Origin: Bacteroidales bacterium
GTDB lineage: Bacteria; Bacteroidota; Bacteroidia; Bacteroidales; Tenuifilaceae
Direction of reading: 5' to 3'
Length of the DNA stretch: 51,949 bases
Assembly (NCBI GenBank): GCA_011045955.1
Contig: DSBV01000106.1
Span: forward strand, 1-51,949
In this document: positions 41,205 to 50,007 of the stretch, one piece after another
Numbering within the stretch: the stretch's first letter is position 1
How the letters are laid out: every line of letters starts with the position of its first letter
Notes under the pieces: model-generated
Told to the model about the DNA's origin: nothing
What the model saw: only the letters and a program-made list of their open reading frames with translations
Database searches by the model: none
Made by a program: the position numbers and the translations under genes

Positions 41205-43955
41205 ATGACAACCAAAAAAAAATACGATGCGCTAGTAATTGGTAACTGAATTGCCGGCCAGGAAGCAGCCCTCAGTCTTGCTGATATGGATTATAATGTT
41301 CTGCTGGTAGAGAAAGAACTTTCCATAGGCGGAAAAATGATACAGCTCAGCAAGGTTTTCCCCACCCTTGACTGTGCAGCATGTATCACCACCCCAAAAA
41401 TGTCCGAAACAGCTAGGCATAGCAATATAAAGGTGACGCTAAACAGCACAGTGCAAGAAATTCAGAAACAGAATGGGGCTTTTACAATAAAAGTTAACCA
41501 CGGGGCACGATGCGTTAAACCCGAGGCCTGTACAGGCTGCCAGCAATGCGAATTTGCTTGCCCTGAGGTTAGGCCCGATGAGTATAATACCCGATTAGCA
41601 GACCGAAAGGTTGCCTACATTCCATTTAGCTTGGCAAACCCACGCATTGCAGCAATTGACCGTAACGGGACTTCGGCGCCTTGCATAAGCGCTTGCCCTG
41701 GTGGGGTAAAATCTTACGGCTATCTTTCGCTTGTCCAAAATGGGCAGTACGAAGATGCCATGAACCTTCACCTTGAAGATATTCCTATACCTGGGAGCCT
41801 TGGTCGTGCTTGCTACGCCCCTTGCCAGGGTGAATGCACTAGGGGTAGTCTTGAAGGCGCAGTGGATATCAGACGTATAAAACGATTTTTTGCAGAGTAC
41901 TACTACAGCAAATACCCAGAACCTCCATTCCGTGAAATTAAAGCCGAAATCAATAAGCGGATTGCTATTATTGGTTCAGGCCCTGCTGGTTTAACGACAG
42001 CATACCATCTTGCCCTGAAAGGCCATAAGGTAAAGATATTTAAAGCAGCCCCTAAACCGGGAGGAATGCTTATGCTTACACTCCCCGAGTATCGATTGCC
42101 AAAAGCAATCGTGGAAAGGGATATCAAAAATATTACATCACTTGGCGTTGAAATTGAGTGTAATAAAAGAATTGAGAGTATTTCTGAGCTAAAATAGCAA
42201 GGTTTTGATGCTGTGTTTATTGCTGTTGGTACACACCAAAGCAGCAAAATGCATATCGAAGGCGAGGAACTCCAAGGAGTAGTGGGATGTTCAGACTTTC
42301 TAAGAAACGTTAATATTGGCGATAAATACGACCTTACCGGGAAAAAGTTAATAGTTGTTGGAGGGGAAAACACAGCCATTGACGCTTCCCGAACAGCTCT
42401 TCGACTGGGAGCAGAACAGGTTACGGTTGTTTACCGTCGTAGCCGTGAGGAGATGCCATGTTTTGCGCCAGAAATTAAAGAGGCCGATGAGGAAGGTGTT
42501 AAAGTTGAGATTCTTTGCAACCCAATCCGATTCATTGGACATAATGGGAAATTGGAAAAGGTTGAATTGGTCAAAATGAAACTAGGTGAACCCGATGCTA
42601 GCAGACGAAGAAGCCCTATTCCTGTTGAGGGTTCAAACTACCTGGTTGAGGCCGATATGGTTATTGAAGCAATTGGTTTACAGCCATCAACCGAACCTTG
42701 TGCAAACGATTTGGAACTAGCCAAAGGTGGTACAATAAAAGTAAATAGCAAAACCCTCCAAACCCAAATCCCTTATGTATTTGCTGGAGGTGACACCGTA
42801 AGCGGCGCTTCAACCATTATTGAGGCAGCAGGACAAGGCAAAAGAACTGCATTTTATATCGATAAATTTTTAAATGGTGCAGATATCGAAAACTTAGAGT
42901 TTGGCGAAAAACTCCCTGCTGCTGACAAGAACGAGATTATTGCCAAACGAAACGCACCATTTAAAAGGCCTGTAAACGTTACCTATCGGGAACCAGTTGA
43001 AAGGGTAAAGGATTTTCTGGATGTTGAGCTAACCCTTACTGAACAACAGGTCAAAGAAAGCGCTGAGCGCTGTTTAGATTGCATCAATTGCCGCGAATGC
43101 CACCAATGCAAAATGGCATGTCCGGCCGATGCCATTGATTTTAGCCAAAAGGACGAACTAATAACTCTTGATGCCAAAACGGTTATTGTATCAACTGGTT
43201 TTAAACCGTTTAAGCCTGAACATAAACCCCAATACGGCTATGGTATTTATCCCAATGTAATAGATGCCATGCAAATGGATAGGCTTATTGCCCCTACCCG
43301 CCCATTCAATAATGTTCTTCGCCCCGGCGATGGTAAAGTACCCGATAAAATTGCATACATTCTATGCACGGGCTCAAGGGATTCGAGCCTTGAAAACATT
43401 ATGAGCTGTAGCGGCGAATGCTCCAATAATCCGATATGCTCTCAAATATGTTGCATGTATTCCATCAAGCAGGCCCAATTGCTCATGGGAGCTTTACCAA
43501 TGGCCGATATCACCATATACTACATGGATATTCGGGCATTTGGTAAGGGTTACGATGAATTTTTCCAGGAAGCCAAATCGATGGGAGTAAACTTTATCAA
43601 GGGCCGCATTGCCAAAATCTTTCCCAAAGACCAACCAAACGGCGATTTAATACTCCGATACGAAGATGTAGCTACAGGAAAGTTAAAGGAAAGCAAACAC
43701 GATTTGGTGGTTCTTTCGGTTGGTGTATTGCCCAACAACTCCATTACTAGTGTCTTTAGCAATGCAACTCTTGAGCTCGATGAACAAAAATTCATTAAGC
43801 AAGTAGATGAATTGGCTAACCCTGCCCGAACAAGCATTCCGGGCGTATTTGTAGCCGGAACAGCATCGGGATCTAAAGACATACCCGATTCAATCCTATC
43901 GGCTGGATCTGCTGCTGCTGAAGCAGCCAGCTATATTAACACATTAGCTCATTAA
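41205..43955 (+). pseudogene. HdrA-like flavoprotein fused to a GltD-like module, with two in-frame stops
   Basis: ATG at 41205. The N-terminal Rossmann motif reads VIGN, TGA (41247-41249) and IAGQEAAL: the stop replaces the central Gly of GxGxxG. The frame continues without shift through the HdrA cysteine block DCAACITTPKM and a 4Fe-4S motif CTGCQQCEFACP, then a GltD-like part (PCISACPGGVKSYGYLSLVQ, CYAPCQGECTRGSLEGAVD, IIGSGPAGLTTAYHLALKG). A TAG at 42195-42197 follows SELK, and the frame goes on with GFDAVFIAVGTHQSS, VVGGENTAIDASRTALRLGA, a second cluster motif CINCRECHQCKMACP and the HdrA C-terminal half. About 916 codons. Intact, it would pass electrons between NAD(P)H, FAD and iron-sulfur centres. 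Confidence 0.87.
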
Positions 43956-43983
43956 ACCATGTACATCGAAACTTTAGAAAACC

Positions 43984-45957
43984 ATGAAGCAAAGAATAGG
44001 AGTTTACATATGCCACTGTGGCGGGAACATATCCGATTACGTGGATGTTGAACAGCTAAGCAAGCTCATTGCAAACGAGGATAACGTTGTTATCTCCAAG
44101 GATGTGATGTTTGCCTGCTCCGATTCAAATCAAAAGGAGATGATACAGGACATCCAGGAAAAACAACTCGATGCAATAGTTGTTGCCTCGTGTTCACCTA
44201 AACTTCACACCCATACTTTCCGGAATGTAGCACTTAGAGCAGGAATAAATCCATATAACTATGTTCAGGTGAATGTTCGCGAGCAATGCTCATGGGCTCA
44301 CTCCGATACACCGCTCGATGCAACCGTTAAGGCTTATGGACTTATAAGAGCTGGGATCAATAGGGTTGCATACTCTGAAGCTCTGGAGAATATTGAAATT
44401 GAAGCGCAAAAAGCCGTTGCAGTTGTTGGGGCTGGCGTAGCCGGCATGCGCGCTGCCATTGAACTAGCCCGACTAGGGAATAGTGTTTACCTCATTGAAA
44501 AAGAAGAGCAGGTAGGCGGAAGGGTGGCACAAAATGGCAAACTATTCATGACCGGCGAAGACGGAAAAGCCCTTACCCAAAGGCTTTTAAATGAGATAAA
44601 AAGTTTAAGCCAGATCAATCTTTTCACAAAAGCAACCCTCGAAAAAGTATCGGGAAGCATTGGAAATTTTTTCTTAGATGTTAATGTTGATGGTAACCTT
44701 TTAAAGCTAAACGTTGGAGCAGTTCTGGTTACAACCGGGTTCGATTTTTATCAACCCGCTGCAAATGAATATGGTTTTGGCCAAACCCAAAGGGTTATTA
44801 CCCTACAGGAATTTAAGCAACTAATTGAAAATAATACCAATGAGTTAATAATTGATGGTAGGCCAGTCAAAAACATTGCATATATTTATTGCGTAGGCAA
44901 TAGGCAATCCAAAGGGCCTAACAGGTATTGCTCCCGTTTTTGTTGTACCGCTGCAATTCACTCATCAATTAGAGCACACGAAAAGTTTATCGGAGTAAAA
45001 GCATTCCATTTCTACCGCGATATCAGAACGTATGGTAAACAGGAAATACTTTATCGACAATCTTCGTTAAACGATGATGTTTACCTTAAATTTGAAGAAA
45101 AAGAACCGCCGGTAATTGAGGTTGATAATGGCTACCCGGTAGTAAAGGTAAAGGATTACCTTACATCAAAGAAGGAGATAATCCTAAAAGCCGATTTAGT
45201 GGTTCTGGTAACAGGTATGGTTGCCCGTTCCGACAGCGGCCAGGTTTCGGAAAAGCTGAAAATTCCCATTGGAAATGATAAGTTTTTCAACGAAATTCAC
45301 CCTAAACTCCGACCTGTTGAAACTGTAATAAATGGCGTTTACATCGGAGGGGCTTGTCAAGGGCCTAAGAATATTAGCGAATCGGTGCAATCGGCACTTG
45401 CGGGTGTTGCAAAAATTAACGCTTTGCTTAAAAAGGGGAAAATTGCGCTTGAACCCATTGTGGCAAGAGTGAATGCTGAAGCCTGCTTGTGGTGTGGAAA
45501 GTGTGCCGAGGTCTGCGACTACGATGCCATTAAGCCCCTTGAAATGAATGGGAAAATGGTAGCCGAAGTAAATGTAGTTACCTGTAAAGGATGTGGCATT
45601 TGCGCCCCCGTTTGTCCAAGTGATGCTATTGAAATTGCCGAATATTCGAACCAAGGCATCGAATCAATGATTGCAGGCTTTGCCGCCAAAGCCGAAATCA
45701 AACAAAGTGAAACCCATCACAAAGAGGAAATCAAACATACCCAGGTTGGAATGAAGGAATACCCTGAGGAATGGTAAAAAATACTTTCCTGCTTTAATGG
45801 TGAACCTTTAACCATACCCCAAATATCCGATAAATCGGCGCTGGCCAAAGAATTGATTACCTATCACCTTATGACCATGAACAGGTATGGCATAGTGGAG
45901 CCCACCGGCTTAAACGATGAAGAATCATATTATTTATATAAACCGAAAAATTTATAG
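43984..45957 (+). pseudogene. Second HdrA-like flavin/iron-sulfur subunit with an in-frame stop near the end
   Basis: ATG at 43984. Classical HdrA order: N-terminal domain with YICHCGGNISDYVD and VVASCSPKLHTHTFRN, NVREQCSWAH, the FAD motif AVVGAGVAGMRAAIELARLG, IYCVGNRQ, CSRFCC, IGGACQGPKNISESVQSA and two C-terminal 4Fe-4S motifs (CLWCGKCAEVCDYDAI and CKGCGICAPVCPSDAI). At 45775-45777 a TAA interrupts, and the same frame then encodes another 59 residues (ILSCFNGEPLTIPQISDKSA to YKPKNL), ending two bases before the HdrC-like ATG. The first 597 residues hold every known domain, so the shortened protein might still be functional; the conserved-looking tail suggests the stop is secondary. Confidence 0.82.
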
Positions 45958-45959
45958 TT

Positions 45960-47027
45960 ATGCCCACTATAAATCCTAACTTTGCAAACGAAATAATTAA
46001 GTTCGGAGCCAAAGATTTTAATCTTTGCTTTAACTGCGGAAACTGCACAGCCATTTGCTCACTCTCAACTAACGATGAAACATTCCCGCGCGAACTAATT
46101 AGATACAGCACGCTTGGGCTGGAAGATGAACTCAAATCATCGTTAAAGCCATGGCTCTGCTACTACTGTGGTGAGTGTAGCACCCATTGCCCCAGACAAG
46201 CGAATCCGGGGGAGTTAATGATGTCGCTTAGGCGGTGGTTAACCGCTCAGTACGACTGGACAGGCCTTTCGGGTTTGCTTTACAAAAACCTTTGGGCATA
46301 CATCTTGGCCATGATTACAGTTCTGGGAGCAACCATTGGGCTTTCATACTTTTCGGGGTATTCTTAAACCGAAGTAATGCACATTGGCCATCTTTTTGAG
46401 ATGATTGTCATTGCCGGAGTGTTCAGTATTATACTCCTCCCAAACATAATCAGAATGTGGTATTTTACAATTTTAAAACCGGGAATAAAAGTTAGCATTA
46501 AAACCTATGCCATTGCGCTAAAAGACCTTTTTGTTCATATGTTCACCCAAAAACAATTTTTAGGATGCGAGCCCACTCGCGAAAATAAAATGCGATGGTT
46601 ACTTCACCTTATTCTTGTTTTTGGCTATCTCTCGTTACTTTTCACAACAGTCTTTCTTAATTGGTTTTCTACTGAAAGTAGATTTATAATATGGTAAGGC
46701 TACATTGAAAGCGCAGCAATATTTATTATTACCTTCCTCTTCATACAAAAAAGGGTTCGTAAAGTTGATGCCATGCACAAACACTCGCAACCATCGGATT
46801 GGTTCTTTGTAATATGGTTATTTCTAATGGGTATTACTGCATTTATGGTTCGCCTTCTAATTGATTTGCAATTGATAAATAATCTTTTTTGGGTTTACGT
46901 TGTACACCTTACTGTACTTGCCCAGTGGGCATTAATTATAGTACCATTTGGCAAGTGGACACACTTCCTCTACAGGTCATTTGCCATGTATTTCGAAACC
47001 CTTATTTTAAAAAAAGCAAGCAAATAG
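45960..47027 (+). pseudogene. QmoC-like HdrC/membrane cytochrome-type subunit with two in-frame stops
   Basis: ATG at 45960. The N-terminal HdrC part has two cluster motifs, CFNCGNCTAICSLS and CYYCGECSTHCPRQANPGEL, and a first membrane helix (YILAMITVLGATIGLSYF). TAA at 46365-46367 follows; the same frame continues after TEVMHIGHLFEMIVIAGVFS with more helices, KMRWLLHLILVFGYLSLLF and a second TAA at 46695-46697 (after FIIW), then GYIESAAIFIITFLFIQ and a last pair of helices to the stop at 47027. The 355-codon whole matches QmoC: HdrC joined to an HdrE/NarI-type membrane part that exchanges electrons with quinones. His residues in the helices (HIGHLFEM, LLHLIL, VVHLTV) could bind haem. Confidence 0.87.
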
Positions 47028-47046
47028 GAAGGTTAATTTGCTATTA

Positions 47047-47073
47047 GTAAAGGCCGGATTTACCGGCCTTTAC
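47047..47073. terminator. Bidirectional terminator
   Basis: GTAAAGGCCGG (47047-47057) and CCGGCCTTTAC (47063-47073): a perfect 11-bp stem with a 5-base loop between the convergent QmoC-like and ndpA-like genes. Confidence 0.85.
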
Positions 47074-47083
47074 TCATTATCGT

Positions 47084-48120
47084 TCACACCTCCTTATCGA
47101 AAAAAAGCTTGTAGTAACTCAAACCTGTATCAGGGTCAAAACCACGTTCAACTCGGTCGCGACTGCCATGGATGTAGATGTGAAAATTCTTATCGAGCTT
47201 TCTTACACTTTTAAAAAACTTTTGCGATTGCCGGGTAGCATCGGTTGATATCTTGAAACTATCAGGGATATTACAGCCAAATGCTTCCTCATACTTTTGC
47301 TTAAAATCGCGGAAGGTCTCGGCCATCTTTGGCTCCTCCAGAACCACCTCTTCAAACTCTTTAAAGTCGAAAACATCGTTAGCCTCAGAAAAATCGCGGG
47401 TTTTACAAAGTATGTCTGCCTGGTCAACTTTTGCAAAGTTGTTTTCGGATTTAACTACCTCCTCAACAAACTCGCGGCAAAGATTTATTGCCTGCTTAGT
47501 TTGGTAGAAATCGTCGTTACGAAGTTTGGCACGCAGAAAATCGTTTAGCCAGTACTTCGCCTCATCACGGTTGGTATTGTCAATTACACAAAGCTTATAG
47601 CCAAAATCCTTTTCGGTGTTAAAAACTAAGCAAGCTTTATCGAGATTGCGGGGTGTAGTGCCAAACTGGCAGGAAACCTTCAATCCGTTAGCCTCGCGGC
47701 TAACGTGTAAAAAACGCTCCTTGCTTTCGGCCTTAAAAATTCCAATACCCTCGTTAAGTTCATCATCAACAACCATATCGGTAAGGTGGCTATATAGAGT
47801 TCGCCTCCTTTAATGTTAGAATAAACAGATACGTGCTGAAGGTGATTGGCCACATTCCTTGAAAACTCAATAAAGTTTATATTCCCCTTAAAAAAATCGC
47901 TGCAGTAACTATATAATTCATTAAGTTCAAGGCTTGAACTGTGCTCAAATGAGTAAAATCCTCGATACCTAAAACTCCCCAGAAAGTACTCCCTTAGCAG
48001 GCTATTCAATAGGTTATCATAAATGTCTAAAGGTGCATCTGATAAAATAATATCATCAGTATTCACCCCAACTGAGTGGACTATAACCTCGGTTAGTTCG
48101 GCATTTGAAAAGTCAAGCAT
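47084..48120 (-). pseudogene. Nucleoid-associated protein (NdpA/37-kDa family) with one frameshift
   Basis: ATG at 48120 (MLDFSNAELTEVIVHSVG). The family pattern is clear: HSVGVNTDDIILSDAPLDI, SNIKGGELYIA, then in the other frame TDMVVDDELNEGIGIFKAES, FLHVSREANG, VIDNTNRDEAKYWLNDFL and the end GLSYYKLFFDKEV. The break is one missing base in 47785-47790 (minus-strand GCCACC where GCCCACC would restore the reading and a plausible His-Leu). Without it 345 residues would be encoded, the normal size for Bacteroidota members of PF04245, which bind nucleoid DNA. A single base in a short C run is a typical sequencing error, so the gene may be intact in the organism. It is inserted, on the opposite strand, between the Hdr genes and the next HdrC-like remnant. 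Confidence 0.82.
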
Positions 48121-48209
48121 GGCAATTTTAAATTAATTTCACGAAATTATGGATCAGAAATCACCTATGCAAAAGCAATATCAACTAATGATTTAGACAC
48201 CATAAAAAT

Positions 48210-48217
48210 TATCTTTG
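48210..48217 (+). promoter_or_regulatory. Promoter -7 element TATCTTTG
   Basis: Exact TAnnTTTG match in the 217-base region in front of the HdrC-like fragment; the first of two in tandem. Confidence 0.45.
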
Positions 48218-48273
48218 CAAGTAATTAACATATTACCACTTAGCTGATAGGGTAATTGGGATATGGTAAAAAA

Positions 48274-48303
48274 TTGCTATGGGCTCTAAAAAATATAACT
48301 TTG
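48274..48303 (+). promoter_or_regulatory. Complete promoter before the HdrC-like fragment
   Basis: TTG (48274-48276), 19-base spacer and TAACTTTG (48296-48303): full -33/-7 match, 35 bases before the ATG at 48338. Confidence 0.7.
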
Positions 48304-48337
48304 CTTGTTAACAAACTAACAATCAACCCAGAAAGCC

Positions 48338-48711
48338 ATGGGTGAACTTTTTACAGGTTAAACTCCGATGTTCGCTTTGTTGAGAGAATAAACGGATGCA
48401 TAAACTGTGGCTCCTGCACAGCAATATGCCCTGCAGCTGAGGTATACGACTATGAACCCCGAACCATAGCAAACCTCGTCCAAATGCGCGACGATAATGT
48501 TATTGAGGAGTTACTGAAAAGCGATACTATTTGGTATTGCGGTAAATGTATGAACTGTAAAACACCATGTGTCGAAAAACCTTTGCCAACGCTCAGGAAA
48601 AAATAAAAGTACTCGATATTGCCGAAATATTGGAAAAGAATTTAAACTTTGCACCCGAAAATGTGTCTGATAAAAATCAGTCGCAAATTAAACAGCAAGC
48701 AATAATTTCAT
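48338..48711 (+). pseudogene. Decayed HdrC-like 4Fe-4S protein fragment
   Basis: ATG at 48338 gives MGELFTG and then TAA. One missing T in GGTTAAAC (48356-48363) explains it: the other frame reads NSDVRFVERINGC, CINCGSCTAICPAAEVYDYE and WYCGKCMNCKTPC, the two cluster motifs of HdrC. The sequence then breaks off without the usual CPRGNTPG continuation. A third frame reads KTFANAQEKIKVLDIAEILE and ends at the stop at 48709-48711. So it has at least one frameshift and probably an internal deletion. It is a second HdrC relative, separate from the QmoC-like one, and it still has an intact promoter. The methionine-lyase-type gene starts 13 bases later. Confidence 0.75.
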
Positions 48712-48724
48712 AAATTAAAAAACA

Positions 48725-49906
48725 ATGCATAGCGAGAAACTTGGATTTAACAGCCTTCTCATTCATGGTGGTATGGAACCTGATCCAATGGGAAGCGCAA
48801 CGGTACCCATTTACCAAACATCAACCTTTGCCTTTGAAAACGCCGACGAAGGAGCCAAATGCTTTGCCGGCGAAAGCGATGGTTTTATCTACACCCGAAT
48901 AGGCAACCCAACCATATCGGCGCTGGAGCGACAGGTGGCTATTCTTGAGAATGGTTTTGGAGGAATTGCCACAGCATCGGGCATGGGAGCGGTTTCATCA
49001 ATATACATGGCATTCCTTAAAGCAGGCGACCATATAGTTAGTACCGATGCCGTATATGGCCCCTCACGAGTTATTATGGAAACCTACTTCAGGCGTTTTG
49101 GGGTAGAAAGCACATACATCGATACTTCGAAACTCTCAAACATTGAGGCTGCCCTTAGGCCAAACACCCGCATGCTCTACCTGGAGAGCCCCACTAACCC
49201 TACCATGGTTATTACCGATATAAAAGCAGCCTCGGAATTAGCCCATAAACATGGTTTACTAGTGGTGGTTGATAATACCTTTTGCAGCCCATACCTTCAA
49301 CGCCCGCTCGACCTTGGAGCCGATGTGGTATTCCACTCAATGACCAAGTTCTTAAACGGCCATGCCGATATAGTAGCAGGTATTATTGTGACCAAAACCG
49401 AAGAGCTATATAAAACCGTTAGGCCTGCCATGGTAAACATGGGCTGCAACATGGACCCCCACCAAGCATTCATGGTGCTTAGAGGCATTAAAACCTTGTC
49501 GCTTCGGATTGAACGCGCCCAGCAGAACGCTCAAAAGGTTGCCGAATTCCTTGAAAAACATCCTAAAATTGAATGGGTTAAATATCCCGGATTAAAATCG
49601 CACCCCCAGCACGAGTTGGCACAAAAACAAATGAAGGGTCCGGGAGCGATGATTAGCTTTGAGCTAAAAGGAGGCTTTGAAGCTGGAAAGACCCTGATGA
49701 ATAATGTAAGGTTAGCCATGCTGGCTGTTTCACTGGGTGGTGTTGAAACACTAATCCAACATCCGGCATCCATGACCCACTCAAAAATGGCACCCGATGC
49801 CCGACTAAAAGCCAACATTACCGATGGCTTGGTCCGTTTTTCGGTTGGCATTGAGGATATTGAGGATATTATTGCTGACCTTGATCAGGCCTTAGCCAAA
49901 ATTTAA
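48725..49906 (+). CDS. PLP-dependent Cys/Met metabolism enzyme (methionine gamma-lyase-like C-S lyase)
   Basis: 393 residues, ATG at 48725. Family blocks: ATVPIYQTSTFAFENADEGA, YTRIGNPTISALERQVAILE, TASGMGAVSSIYMAFL, LYLESPTNPTMVITDI, VVDNTFCSPYLQRPL, the PLP lysine in HSMTKFLNGHADIVAG, and the carboxylate-binding Arg near GLVRFSVGIED. It cleaves or forms C-S bonds; by overall pattern methionine gamma-lyase, releasing methanethiol, is the best guess. However, the Cys that follows Tyr-Gly in methionine gamma-lyases is Pro here (VYGPSRVIME), so cystathionine or homocysteine lyase activity is also possible. It could be read from the HdrC-fragment promoter, 13 bases upstream of its start. A terminator follows. 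Confidence 0.88.
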   Translation: MHSEKLGFNSLLIHGGMEPDPMGSATVPIYQTSTFAFENADEGAKCFAGESDGFIYTRIGNPTISALERQVAILENGFGGIATASGMGAVSSIYMAFLKAGDHIVSTDAVYGPSRVIMETYFRRFGVESTYIDTSKLSNIEAALRPNTRMLYLESPTNPTMVITDIKAASELAHKHGLLVVVDNTFCSPYLQRPLDLGADVVFHSMTKFLNGHADIVAGIIVTKTEELYKTVRPAMVNMGCNMDPHQAFMVLRGIKTLSLRIERAQQNAQKVAEFLEKHPKIEWVKYPGLKSHPQHELAQKQMKGPGAMISFELKGGFEAGKTLMNNVRLAMLAVSLGGVETLIQHPASMTHSKMAPDARLKANITDGLVRFSVGIEDIEDIIADLDQALAKI

Positions 49907-49929
49907 TGGAAAACCCATAACAATATTTT

Positions 49930-49956
49930 CCCGCAATTGAACATTGCGGGTTTTTT
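49930..49956 (+). terminator. Rho-independent terminator
   Basis: CCCGCAAT (49930-49937) with ATTGCGGG (49943-49950), 5-base loop and six T; a perfect 8-bp stem behind the PLP enzyme gene. Confidence 0.9.
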
Positions 49957-50007
49957 AATACCAAAAAAATATATACCTTTATTCTTAATTATCGTAATAA
50001 ATTATAA

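Noticed and set aside
41205-47027. Stop-codon recoding (selenocysteine or UGA-as-glycine) to explain the in-frame stops in the Hdr genes
   Set aside because: TGA, TAG and TAA all occur, at positions expected to hold different residues, and all three serve as normal stops elsewhere in the window. I see no SECIS-like hairpin after the TGA.
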